Part shown: one piece after another, positions 44,231 through 51,714 of the stretch
Layout: each line of letters opens with the position of its first letter
Numbering within the stretch: position 1 is the stretch's first letter
Origin: an uncultured Verrucomicrobiota bacterium
GTDB taxonomy: Bacteria > Verrucomicrobiota > Verrucomicrobiia > Limisphaerales > UBA9464
Reading direction: 5' to 3'
Assembly (NCBI GenBank): GCA_903854475.1
Contig: CAINWP010000060.1
Span: forward strand, 1-51,714
Length of the DNA stretch: 51,714 nucleotides
Position numbers and translations under genes: made by a program
The notes under the pieces: generated by a model
Told to the model about the DNA's origin: nothing
Databases searched by the model: none
What the model saw: only the letters and a program-made list of their open reading frames with translations

Positions 44231-44787
44231 TGAATCAGTTGGAGGCCGAGGTCTGGATTGAGCCCGTGGGTGAGGCAGATTTGCCGAAAATCCGCGACCT
44301 GGCCGAACGCATCTGGCGCTCTTCTTATGCCGGGCTGCTGTCGCCAGGACAAATCGAGTACATGCTGGACTGGATGTATAGCCTGGAACGCCTCCGCCGT
44401 GACTGGACGTCCGGGGTCGTATTCCATTGGCCCATCGTGGACCAAATCCCGGTGGGCTACATGGCCACCCAGACCGATTCATCCGCCGCGGTCTTGCACC
44501 TACATAAGCTGTATGTGTTGCCGCAGTTTCAGGGAAAGGGCCTTGGTGGCCGACTTCTTGAACATGCTTTCCAAGCCGCCACTCAGGCCGGGTGTCAGCA
44601 GGTCCGCCTTCATGTAAACAAAGGGAATCTCCGGGCCATCGACTGCTACCACCGACATGGGTTTCTCAAGGAAGCCTCGGTGGTAAACGACATCGGCGGC
44701 GGATATGTTATGGATGACTACGTGATGGTCCGTCGATGGGATGGGAACACGGCCCAGTCGGTACCGAGTTCCGATTTGTTGCGGTGA
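44230..44787 (+). CDS. GNAT-family N-acetyltransferase
   Basis: 185 residues from the ATG at 44230, which overlaps the previous stop; a GTG at 44227 is adjacent. The acetyl-CoA loop is QFQGKGLGGRLLEHAFQ near residues 101-117, preceded by the beta-strand LHLHKLYVLP, and followed by LHVNKGNLRAIDCYHRHGF, the classic GNAT motif B. It should transfer an acetyl group to an amine on a small molecule or protein; the substrate is unknown. It is joined to DUF362 by a one-base overlap. Confidence 0.92.
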   Translation: MNQLEAEVWIEPVGEADLPKIRDLAERIWRSSYAGLLSPGQIEYMLDWMYSLERLRRDWTSGVVFHWPIVDQIPVGYMATQTDSSAAVLHLHKLYVLPQFQGKGLGGRLLEHAFQAATQAGCQQVRLHVNKGNLRAIDCYHRHGFLKEASVVNDIGGGYVMDDYVMVRRWDGNTAQSVPSSDLLR

Positions 44788-44896
44788 GGAACCGCAGTCA
44801 ACACGGTCCAGACTTGGATCCCTGTTGAATCCGGCTGGGGCCTCAGACAACGAAACCGGACAAACCGCGATGAGAACTCGCGGAATCCGCCGAGGC

Positions 44897-45517
44897 TTAA
44901 CTGGCCAGATGACCCAGACGCTCCTGTAGTTGCGAGGTCCAGCGACTCACGTAGCTCATGGCACGGGCCGCGTCCTCAAGGGATTCCAGCGGCAGGTGAG
45001 TCTTTCGATCGGGCGCTGAGGGCGAGGGAGCCAATTCCCAAGCCTCATTGAGGCTTTTCAACGTCGTTTCCAATGCTTCTCGCCGCACGTTCACTTGACG
45101 CTGAAGGACCATTAATCGGTCACTCCATTCCAGAGCTTGTCGCATTCGCTGGAGTTTGAGCATGGGAGACTCCGAGTTCGGGTTCGACGCCAAGAAGGTG
45201 TCGGCATCGCGGCAGCACTGACCAATCTCGACGAAAAGATCCATCGTCCCGGCGGGAATGCGCTGAATGTCTCGGGATGGAGCCCCTCGTTCTAGCTCCA
45301 GCAAGTGGAAGAGCCGGTCGCGGGTCTCCCGCAATGTGTTGTAGGCAGCATTGAGTTCGGCGGAGCGGTCATTGGCTTGTGCCCGCTCGGAGTCCGTACC
45401 GCTATGGAAACGGTCCGGGTGTGCGGCCGCGGACAATTTTAGAAAACGGGCCTTGAGGGCGTCGGCATCGAGCCAGGGGCGACGCGGTTCTTGCAGCAAC
45501 TCGAAACAATCGGTCAT
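44897..45517 (-). CDS. J-domain co-chaperone, HscB-like
   Basis: 206 residues. I chose the ATG at 45517, where the J-domain begins (MTDCFELLQEP); the frame extends 13 codons upstream. The HPD motif is at 33-35 (AAHPDRFHSG). Helices II and III are DADALKARFLKLSAA and ANDRSAELNAAYNTLRETRD, and the helical C-terminal half resembles HscB. HscB stimulates HscA to load Fe-S clusters from IscU. No isc genes are nearby, and HscB from E. coli is shorter (171 residues), so it may equally be a general DnaJ-type co-chaperone. Confidence 0.85.
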   Translation of the reverse strand: MTDCFELLQEPRRPWLDADALKARFLKLSAAAHPDRFHSGTDSERAQANDRSAELNAAYNTLRETRDRLFHLLELERGAPSRDIQRIPAGTMDLFVEIGQCCRDADTFLASNPNSESPMLKLQRMRQALEWSDRLMVLQRQVNVRREALETTLKSLNEAWELAPSPSAPDRKTHLPLESLEDAARAMSYVSRWTSQLQERLGHLAS

Positions 45518-45933
45518 GAACGGGGAGACCGTGGCCCCGGAAGGCTTCGGCTTCAAATGCTACGTCAAATCATCGCCCGGATTATTCCGAGGAACGGTTG
45601 GGCAAGAGAATGGGTAATATTGGTGACGCGGGTTGAGATGCGAGCCATGGAATTTCTCTGGATGAGCCGTTCAGTTTTATCCTGGCATCCGATGGTTCCT
45701 GTCGCATGGAAGGGCTTTGGCCTTCGCCCCGGCGGCGCGCTGGTGCATCGCTGACATTCCAGCGTGCCATCTGCGCATAGCGCTCCTCGCAGGATCCGAT
45801 ACCGTGTGGGTCACAGCGTTTCGATGGACTGCCCGGGTTCTCCCTTGCCGTCGTGCGTTCCGGGAGGGTCAATCCTTACCTGAATGCGCGCGTCGGCGAC
45901 GGCGTCCGCGATTTGCGTTGTTTGACTTAAGCC
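45518..45933. other. Divergent intergenic region upstream of the double-ThuA gene
   Basis: 416 bases between the J-domain gene (minus) and the large plus-strand gene at 45934. It must contain promoters for both. I saw no convincing -10/-35 pair, operator or RNA structure. Frames in it are antisense or short. Confidence 0.5.
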
Positions 45934-48900
45934 ATGAAACAGTTCCTTAGATTCCTCCAGCCGATGTGGGCCTTGTTGGCGCTCACCGTCGGACTTCACG
46001 CCGATCCGCTCCGCGTCTTCATCCGCGGCGGCGTCAAAACCCACGGCCCCAACCAGCACGATCATCCGCGATTCCTGGGTGAATGGGCCAAGCTCCTCAC
46101 CGAGCGGGGAATCACCGCCAGTGGCGCTATGGAATTTCCGACGGCCGCCCAGTTGGAGGCGACCGATGTGCTGGTGATTTACGCGGCCGACGGCATGAAA
46201 ATCATCGGCGACGAGCGAGGGCGCTTCGAGCACTTCCTGTCCCGCGGCGGTGGCGTGGTGGTGCTTCACGACGGCGTGGTCAGCGGTGATCAGCACGAGT
46301 GGTGCAAGAAGATCATCGGTGGCGCCTGGCGTTGGGATGGCGAGAAAAAGACGCAGTGGCACGAGGGCAATGTCGGGGTCTATTTCGTCAATCCGGAGCA
46401 TCCGATTGTTAAGGGCGTGTCCAACTTCGACTGGAAGGACGAGGTCTACAACCGCCTCGATATGGCCGAGGACGTCAACGTGTTGGCCCAGAGTTTTGTC
46501 GATGTCTTCAACATTTGGCCCCAGCTGTGGACTTATGAGAAGACCTTGCCTGAGGCCAAGGCACCCTACCGGGCCTTTGTCAGCATACCCGGCCACGAGT
46601 ACGACTCGTTCAATACCCCCCATTACCGGGCCATTTTGCTGCGCGGCATCGCCTGGGCTGGAAAGCGCGCCAACGCCGACGAGTTCTGCAAGCCCGAGGA
46701 ATTGGCTTCGCTCAAGTACCCGGCCGGGGGCCCGAAGCCCGCCGCTGAGGCGCTCAAGACCTTCCAGACTCATCCGGAGTTCAAGGTGTCCCTCACGGCC
46801 GACGAGAACGTGGCCGAGAAGATCATGTCCATGGACTGGGACGAGAGGGGTCGCCTGTGGGTGGTTGAGACTCCCGAGTACCCGGGAGGTCGCGACGTGA
46901 ACAAGAATGACTTCAAGGCCTATTGGAACCGAGCCCAAGACCCCAAGACCTTCCCCGTTGGCGGGAAGCAAGTTCGCAAGCCGCTGGATCGCATCTCGAT
47001 TCTGGAAGACACCAACGGCGATGGCGTGGCCGACAAGCGCACCCTCTTTGCTGACGGTCTGGAACTGCCCACCTCGCTGGTGTTCTGGAAAGACGGCGTC
47101 ATCGTGGCTCAGGCCCCGGACATCTTGTGGATTCGGGACACCAATGGCGACGGTCGGGCGGACAAGGTTGAAACCCTCTATACCGGCTGGGGCACCTTCG
47201 ACACCCATGCGGTCATTAGCAATTTCCGCTGGGGCATGGATGGCTGGATTTACGGATCGGTGGGCTACACCCGCGGACGCGTGAAGTCTGGCGACGGATC
47301 CAAAGACTTCGGCGACATCGCCGCGGGTATCTACCGCTTCAAACCCGATGGCTCCGCGGTCGAGCAAATCGCCGCCGGCGGTTGCAATACTTGGGGCTGC
47401 GAGATCGCGCCCGACAACGAAATCCTCTTCACGACGGCCACCTGCGGCGAGCCCATCTGCCACGTGGTCATTCCCGAAAAGATTTTGGCCCGCGGACAGG
47501 TGGGCGGCATGAAGTCGTTCTTCAATGTCATTGAGGAAAACAAGATCTACCCAGCCTTCGATGAGAAGCGTCAGCCGTACGTGCAAATCGACTGGGTGGG
47601 CGCTTGGACCGCGGCTGCGGGCGCGACGATTTATGACGGCGGCGCTTGGCCGGCCAAGTGGGCGGCCAATGAGCGGTACTCTTTCTTTATGAGCGAGGCC
47701 ACACGCCAGCTCTTCCATCATGAGTTTCTGGATCCGAAGGGCGCGACCTACCAGGGCCGCAAGGAAGACGGCCGCAAGCAGACCGAGTTCTTGGCGAGCA
47801 CGGATTATTGGTTCCGCCCCATTCACAGCCGCGTAGGCCCAGACGGGGCCATCTACGTGGTTGATCTCTATAATCAAATCGCCGTTCACAACGACACCCG
47901 GGGTCCGGGTCACGGAGCCCGCAATGCGGCTGCCCGCCCGGATCGGGATCACCACTTCACCCGCATTTGGCGCATCCAGCACAAGGATGCCAAGACGCTG
48001 CCGACCGCGAAATTCGACCGCAACGACGCGGAGACCCTGGTCACCGCCCTGAATCATCCGAATGGTTGGGTTCGTTCCACGGCCAACCGCCTCTTGGTTG
48101 AGCAGCCCGCCGTGTTGGAATCGGCATTGCCCGGTTTGGGTCAGCTCATCGGCGATACCTCGGCCCCGGCTGAATCCCGCATCCAAGCCTTGTGGCTTTA
48201 CCGCGTGGCCGCCTCCAACGGCCCCGTGCCCTGGGACGATGCGGCCGCCGCTTCGGTCATGAACGATTCGTCCCCCTGGGTTCGCAAGAATGCCCTTCGG
48301 GTAGCTACCGAGTTGGTGGCCAACCCAGCCAATCTCCGCTCCGAAGATTCCGATCCGCTGAAGACCACGGAGAAAGCCGTTATCGAGCGCCTGAGCGATC
48401 CCGATGGCCGCGTACGCATTAACGCCCTGATGGCGGCGGGTTCTCTGCCGGCGTCGCGTGCCTTGGCCGATGCCGTGGTGGCCGCCTGGCCCAACCTCAA
48501 GGATCGTTGGCTGGAGTCCGCCGCGGTTGGTGCCGCCGACAAGGATCCGCTGCTTTTCCTCGAGGCGGTCTTTGCTGCCCAGGATCCGGCCTTCGTCGTT
48601 GGATATGTGCCGCACCTGGCCCGGATGGTTGCCAATCGTCGTGATGCCGCGCTGGCCGGACGCATGGTGCAATTGCTCGCACGCCAACCGGCCGCCACCG
48701 ATGGCCTTAAGGCGGCCGCCCTCGAAGCGTTGTCGGCCGCGCTCGACGCCCGCCTGCAGCCCGAACTCGATGCGGCCAATTTGGGATCCTTGAAGTCGCT
48801 ACTGGCTTCGGGTCGCACCGCTGGTTCGGTGTTGCCCTTGGTGGCCCGCTGGAAGGCGGCTTCGGCCTTGGCTGCCGAACTCAAGCCCGCCATTCAGGCC

Positions 48901-51081
48901 GCCTCGGCCCAGATCGGGGACGCCGCGTTGTCGGACGCCTCCCGCGGCCAGATCGCCGCCAATTTAATTGGTGTCCGTAACATCGATCCGTCGGTGATCC
49001 CGGCCGTCGCTTCTCTGGTGACCCCGGCCGTGAGTCCGGCGCTCCAGAAGTCCTTGATCGAGGCCCTGGGCTCTGCCCCCGAAGGTGGGATGGCTCTGGT
49101 CCAACGATTCACCCAGTTGCCCACCGGTCAGTTGGAGACGGCCTTTGCTCAGGTACTCAAGCGGGCCGACTCATCCGCCGCCTTCATCGAGGCGCTCGCT
49201 ACTCACAAGATCGACGTGGTGCTGCTCGGACCTGCCCGCTTGCACCGTCTCCGTACCCACGGTGACGCCAAAATCGCGGCCCGCGCCACCCAGGTTATCG
49301 ACGACCTGAAGGGGCCGGAGGCCAAGGAGAAGGACGCCCTCATCGCCAAGTTGCAGCCGGAAGTGGAGAAGCCGGGCGATGTGGCCAACGGTAAGAAGGT
49401 CTACACCGCCAACTGCGCCGGCTGCCACATTTACAAGGGTGAGGGCCGCAATTTAGCTCCCAACCTCAACGGCATGGGGGCCCACGGTGCGGCCGACTTA
49501 CTCATTCACATCGTGGACCCGAACCGCGTGGTCGAGCCGAACTTCATCAGCGTTAGCATCGAGATCAAGTCGGGCGATCAGTTCGATGGCATCATCGAGC
49601 GTGAGAATGCCTCGGAAGTCGTCCTGCGCGATGCGTCGTCCGACCACACTTTGCGTGTCTCTGACATCGCCAGCCGCAAGTCGACGGGGCGCTCGCTCAT
49701 GCCTGAGGGCTTCGATGCCTTGGGCGCGGCGGCTCTGCGGGATTTGCTGGCCTACATGACCGTGGATGACAATCGTTTCCGCATCATTGATTTGGGTGGG
49801 GCCTTCACGGCCAACAGCGGTCGTGGCCTCTACATCACGCCGGAGCAGGAGGACGACACCGTCACCTTCCGCAGCTACGGCCTCAAGCGTGTCGAAGACA
49901 TTCCTTTCGACGTGATCAGCCCTGAGAAAGCCGTCGCCAACGTGGTCGTTCTCAAGGGGGGAGCGTCGGACTCCTGGTCGCGCAAGAGTCTGCCTAAGCG
50001 GGTTGAGGTGAAGGTGGGCGTGGCGGCCTCCAAGCTGCACATCCTGGGCGGCGTGGCCGGCTGGGGATATCCCGCGGTGGGCGAGAAGGTCAATGCCCTG
50101 AAAATGACGGCTGTTTTTGAAGGCGGCGCGACGCAGGAGATCCTCCTGAAGAACGGCGTAGAAATCGCCGACTACCGCGGTCGTACGGATGTGACGGGTT
50201 CCAAGGGATTGCCGAGTTGGACCAAGGGGCCCGGCCAAATCCGCTGGCTGACCAAGAACATTACCAAGCCCGGTGTGATCCAGAAATTGGTGCTGGAGAG
50301 CTACGACAATGAAGTGGCGCCGACCCTCTTCGCCATCACGGCCGAGTTGGGTGCGCCGGCGGGACCTGAGCAGGCGCAGGCCAATCCGGTGGCGGCACCG
50401 CTGAAGTGGGGCAATGGGCTCAAGACACTGCTCATTGGCGGTGGTTCTTCGCACGACTATAACCGCTGGTTCAACCTGGCGGACGTGGCGATGCTCAATG
50501 CTTCCGGGCACATTTCGGCCAACTACCGCGAGCCTCAGGACGTGAGCGTCGAGGCTGTGACATCCGCGGACATCCTGCTCATCAGCGCCAACAAGGCCTT
50601 TCCCGATGCGGCGGTGCGCGAGGCCATCGCTGCCCATGCTGCGGCCGGCAAGGGACTGGTGCTGTTGCACCCGGGCCTGTGGTACAACTGGGCCAACTGG
50701 CCCGCTTACAACCGTGAGTTGGCCGGCGGTGGATCCCGCGGCCATGACGCTTACGGGGAGTTCGAAGTCACCGTCACCGGCGTGAAGCATCCCTTGCTTC
50801 AGGGTGTTCCGGAGCACTTTAAGCTGAGCGACGAGCTCTACTACTACGAGGCCGACCCAGCTGGAACGCCCATTCAGGTGCTGGCCACCGCCCACTCTAA
50901 GTCCAAGAACAAGGACTTCCCGCAGGTCTTTGTGGTGAACCATCCCAAGGCCCGCATCGCCGGCATCACGTTGGGTCACGACGCCATCGCTCACGGGCAT
51001 ATCGCCTATCAGCAGTTGCTCAAGAATGCGGTGCTGTGGACGGCTCACAAGGAGGCTTGGATCACGGCCAACGCGAAGTAA
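45934..51081 (+). CDS. Giant secreted ThuA-dehydrogenase-HEAT-cytochrome c-ThuA protein
   Basis: 1715 residues from the ATG at 45934, with a signal peptide (MKQFLRFLQPMWALLALTVG, ending LHADP). Order of domains: ThuA-like 25-245 (YAADGMKIIGDERGRFEHFL, LHDGVVSGDQHEWCKKIIGG); a PVC-type beta-propeller dehydrogenase about 285-690 (DWDERGRLWVVETPEYPGG, DTNGDGVADKRTLFADGLEL); HEAT-like helical repeats about 700-1090; the PVC heme-binding cytochrome domain with C1161-A-G-C1164-H1165 and NGMGAHGAADLLIHI; a beta-rich segment about 1300-1490; and a second ThuA-like domain from residue 1496 (LKTLLIGGGSSHDYNRWFN) to near 1711. ThuA folds are glutamine-amidotransferase-like and are associated with sugar metabolism. 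ThuA at both ends is unusual. A strong terminator follows. Confidence 0.9.
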   Translation: MKQFLRFLQPMWALLALTVGLHADPLRVFIRGGVKTHGPNQHDHPRFLGEWAKLLTERGITASGAMEFPTAAQLEATDVLVIYAADGMKIIGDERGRFEHFLSRGGGVVVLHDGVVSGDQHEWCKKIIGGAWRWDGEKKTQWHEGNVGVYFVNPEHPIVKGVSNFDWKDEVYNRLDMAEDVNVLAQSFVDVFNIWPQLWTYEKTLPEAKAPYRAFVSIPGHEYDSFNTPHYRAILLRGIAWAGKRANADEFCKPEELASLKYPAGGPKPAAEALKTFQTHPEFKVSLTADENVAEKIMSMDWDERGRLWVVETPEYPGGRDVNKNDFKAYWNRAQDPKTFPVGGKQVRKPLDRISILEDTNGDGVADKRTLFADGLELPTSLVFWKDGVIVAQAPDILWIRDTNGDGRADKVETLYTGWGTFDTHAVISNFRWGMDGWIYGSVGYTRGRVKSGDGSKDFGDIAAGIYRFKPDGSAVEQIAAGGCNTWGCEIAPDNEILFTTATCGEPICHVVIPEKILARGQVGGMKSFFNVIEENKIYPAFDEKRQPYVQIDWVGAWTAAAGATIYDGGAWPAKWAANERYSFFMSEATRQLFHHEFLDPKGATYQGRKEDGRKQTEFLASTDYWFRPIHSRVGPDGAIYVVDLYNQIAVHNDTRGPGHGARNAAARPDRDHHFTRIWRIQHKDAKTLPTAKFDRNDAETLVTALNHPNGWVRSTANRLLVEQPAVLESALPGLGQLIGDTSAPAESRIQALWLYRVAASNGPVPWDDAAAASVMNDSSPWVRKNALRVATELVANPANLRSEDSDPLKTTEKAVIERLSDPDGRVRINALMAAGSLPASRALADAVVAAWPNLKDRWLESAAVGAADKDPLLFLEAVFAAQDPAFVVGYVPHLARMVANRRDAALAGRMVQLLARQPAATDGLKAAALEALSAALDARLQPELDAANLGSLKSLLASGRTAGSVLPLVARWKAASALAAELKPAIQAASAQIGDAALSDASRGQIAANLIGVRNIDPSVIPAVASLVTPAVSPALQKSLIEALGSAPEGGMALVQRFTQLPTGQLETAFAQVLKRADSSAAFIEALATHKIDVVLLGPARLHRLRTHGDAKIAARATQVIDDLKGPEAKEKDALIAKLQPEVEKPGDVANGKKVYTANCAGCHIYKGEGRNLAPNLNGMGAHGAADLLIHIVDPNRVVEPNFISVSIEIKSGDQFDGIIERENASEVVLRDASSDHTLRVSDIASRKSTGRSLMPEGFDALGAAALRDLLAYMTVDDNRFRIIDLGGAFTANSGRGLYITPEQEDDTVTFRSYGLKRVEDIPFDVISPEKAVANVVVLKGGASDSWSRKSLPKRVEVKVGVAASKLHILGGVAGWGYPAVGEKVNALKMTAVFEGGATQEILLKNGVEIADYRGRTDVTGSKGLPSWTKGPGQIRWLTKNITKPGVIQKLVLESYDNEVAPTLFAITAELGAPAGPEQAQANPVAAPLKWGNGLKTLLIGGGSSHDYNRWFNLADVAMLNASGHISANYREPQDVSVEAVTSADILLISANKAFPDAAVREAIAAHAAAGKGLVLLHPGLWYNWANWPAYNRELAGGGSRGHDAYGEFEVTVTGVKHPLLQGVPEHFKLSDELYYYEADPAGTPIQVLATAHSKSKNKDFPQVFVVNHPKARIAGITLGHDAIAHGHIAYQQLLKNAVLWTAHKEAWITANAK

Positions 51082-51101
51082 GCTTCAGGCTAGATTCGAT
51101 G

Positions 51102-51146
51102 CAGCGCGGCGGGTGTGCCAATCACCTCGCCGCGCTGTTTGTTTTT
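51102..51146 (+). terminator. Strong Rho-independent terminator
   Basis: CAGCGCGGCG (51102-51111) pairs perfectly with CGCCGCGCTG (51128-51137) and is followed by TTTGTTTTT (51138-51146). It lies 20 bases after the stop of the 1715-residue protein and ends that transcript. Confidence 0.95.
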
Positions 51147-51222
51147 CGGCGACCGGTTGAAAGAGTCCGCGCGTCGGCTCACAGTGTGCAGACAACGGTG
51201 GGTGCCGTTGATGGGTCCCTCG

Positions 51223-51714
51223 ATGAACCACCGCATTCTTGCACCGAACGGTTGGAGAACCTTTTGGACCATGGTCCTGATCGGGTGGGCCATGGCTCTC
51301 CGAGCGGGGGCTGTCACTCTGGATTTGGACTTTCGGCCCACCTGGGATGCCAAACCGCTGGAGCTCGAGGCGCTGCGCCATGAGAGCGGTGCCGGTGAGT
51401 TGTTGTCGGTGACCCGCCTGAGCGCTCTGTTATCGGGAGCCGCGCTGGAGACCGTCGACGGAAAATGGGTGGAAGTGACTCCGGCCCATGCGTGGATCGA
51501 TCTGGCCTCGGGTCGTTTGCGTTGGACCTTGAATCCGGTTCCGCCGGGATACTACCGAGCGCTGCGTTTTTGGATTGGGCCGGACTCGGTCGAGAACCAC
51601 GCCGATCCAGCCAAACGGTTGCCCGACGATCCCTTGTCGCCCGCTCTCAATGGCCTGCATTGGGACTGGCAGGGCGGGTACATCTTCATGGCGCTGGAGG
51701 GGCGCTATCGTTCG
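51223..51714 (+). CDS. MbnP-like exported protein (5' part, cut by window end)
   Basis: 164 residues of an incomplete gene. The ATG at 51223 begins MNHRILAPNGWRTFWTMVLI, a signal peptide ending near LRAGA; an in-frame ATG at 51211 is an alternative. After it, VTLDLDFRPTWDAKPLELEA, RLSALLSG and LSPALNGLHWDWQGGYIFMA are the recognisable core of the MbnP family. MbnP proteins bind copper, with an oxidised Trp (kynurenine) made by the diheme partner MbnH. The NGLHWDWQGGY block is the part that carries the conserved Trp. The partner, if any, must lie beyond the window. No cysteine or His cluster can be judged from the partial sequence. Confidence 0.8.
   Translation, partial: MNHRILAPNGWRTFWTMVLIGWAMALRAGAVTLDLDFRPTWDAKPLELEALRHESGAGELLSVTRLSALLSGAALETVDGKWVEVTPAHAWIDLASGRLRWTLNPVPPGYYRALRFWIGPDSVENHADPAKRLPDDPLSPALNGLHWDWQGGYIFMALEGRYRS

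Noticed and set aside
45811-48687. A 958-codon minus-strand frame opposite the double-ThuA gene
   Set aside because: Antisense shadow of a clear multi-domain protein; repetitive low-information residues and no motif.
49498-51048. A 516-codon minus-strand frame in the same gene
   Set aside because: Same reason: antisense to the cytochrome and second ThuA parts.
1-51714. tRNA or rRNA genes
   Set aside because: None recognised by eye on either strand; a covariance-model scan would be needed to exclude a cryptic one.

Overview
The window looks like a chromosomal segment of a Verrucomicrobiota bacterium, probably from the Pedosphaera/Limisphaerales side of the phylum. The basis is protein content: PSD1-type cytochromes (DUF1549/DUF1553) paired with a DUF1501 protein, a DUF1592-type cytochrome lipoprotein paired with a DUF1552 protein, a giant PVC-type heme-binding ThuA protein, a DUF362 protein, and a thrombospondin-type-3 secreted protein. 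Coding DNA is GC-rich, except for a sharply AT-rich island at about 19.3-21.5 kb. The lineage is an inference from gene families; no rRNA or other marker gene is visible.

Layout. 1-344: 15-bp tandem array and short spacer. 345-3386: a glycoside hydrolase fused to a family 2 glycosyltransferase with membrane segments. 3802-8264: a ROK-like sugar-kinase homologue, then a tightly overlapping lutABC operon for lactate oxidation. 8558-9903 (minus): a Zn-ribbon protein translationally coupled to an AsmA-like membrane protein. 10222-14513: PSD1 cytochrome + DUF1501 pair. 14.5-19 kb: accessory patch with a nucleotidyltransferase-like (AbiEii-like) gene, a possible antitoxin relic, a hipBA toxin-antitoxin operon, a 41-bp duplicated piece of the nucleotidyltransferase gene, and an AlkD-like DNA repair gene. 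19.0-21.5 kb (minus): AT-rich island with a Cys-rich secreted protein and a helical-repeat membrane protein in one operon.

21.7-31.5 kb: MFS transporter, UppP, a TSP3-type secreted protein, an RlmI-like rRNA methyltransferase overlapping a sugar nucleotidyltransferase, a Gfo/Idh/MocA oxidoreductase with a clear terminator, a decayed RAYT-type Y1 transposase between 19-bp inverted repeats, and an orphan PstS. 31.6-35.3 kb: second cytochrome/RR-leader pair (DUF1592 + DUF1552). 35.5-38.3 kb: korAB, ending in an intrinsic terminator. 38.4-45.5 kb: PQQ-type sugar dehydrogenase, NYN-LOTUS protein, GreA-like protein, M16 peptidase homologue lacking its zinc site, structured repeat, DUF362 protein, GNAT acetyltransferase and J-domain protein. 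45.9-51.1 kb: a 1715-residue protein with ThuA domains at both ends around a dehydrogenase, HEAT and heme module, followed by a strong terminator. The window ends inside an MbnP-like gene.

The dominant theme is extracytoplasmic redox and carbohydrate chemistry: secreted c-type cytochromes, sugar dehydrogenases, a glycan synthase/hydrolase and lactate oxidation. The regions with most room for new biology are the AT-rich secreted pair, the double-ThuA protein, the GH-GT2 fusion, the nucleotidyltransferase/hipBA patch and the interleaved inverted repeats upstream of the DUF362 gene. All protein assignments come from motif reading by eye; no database search was run.
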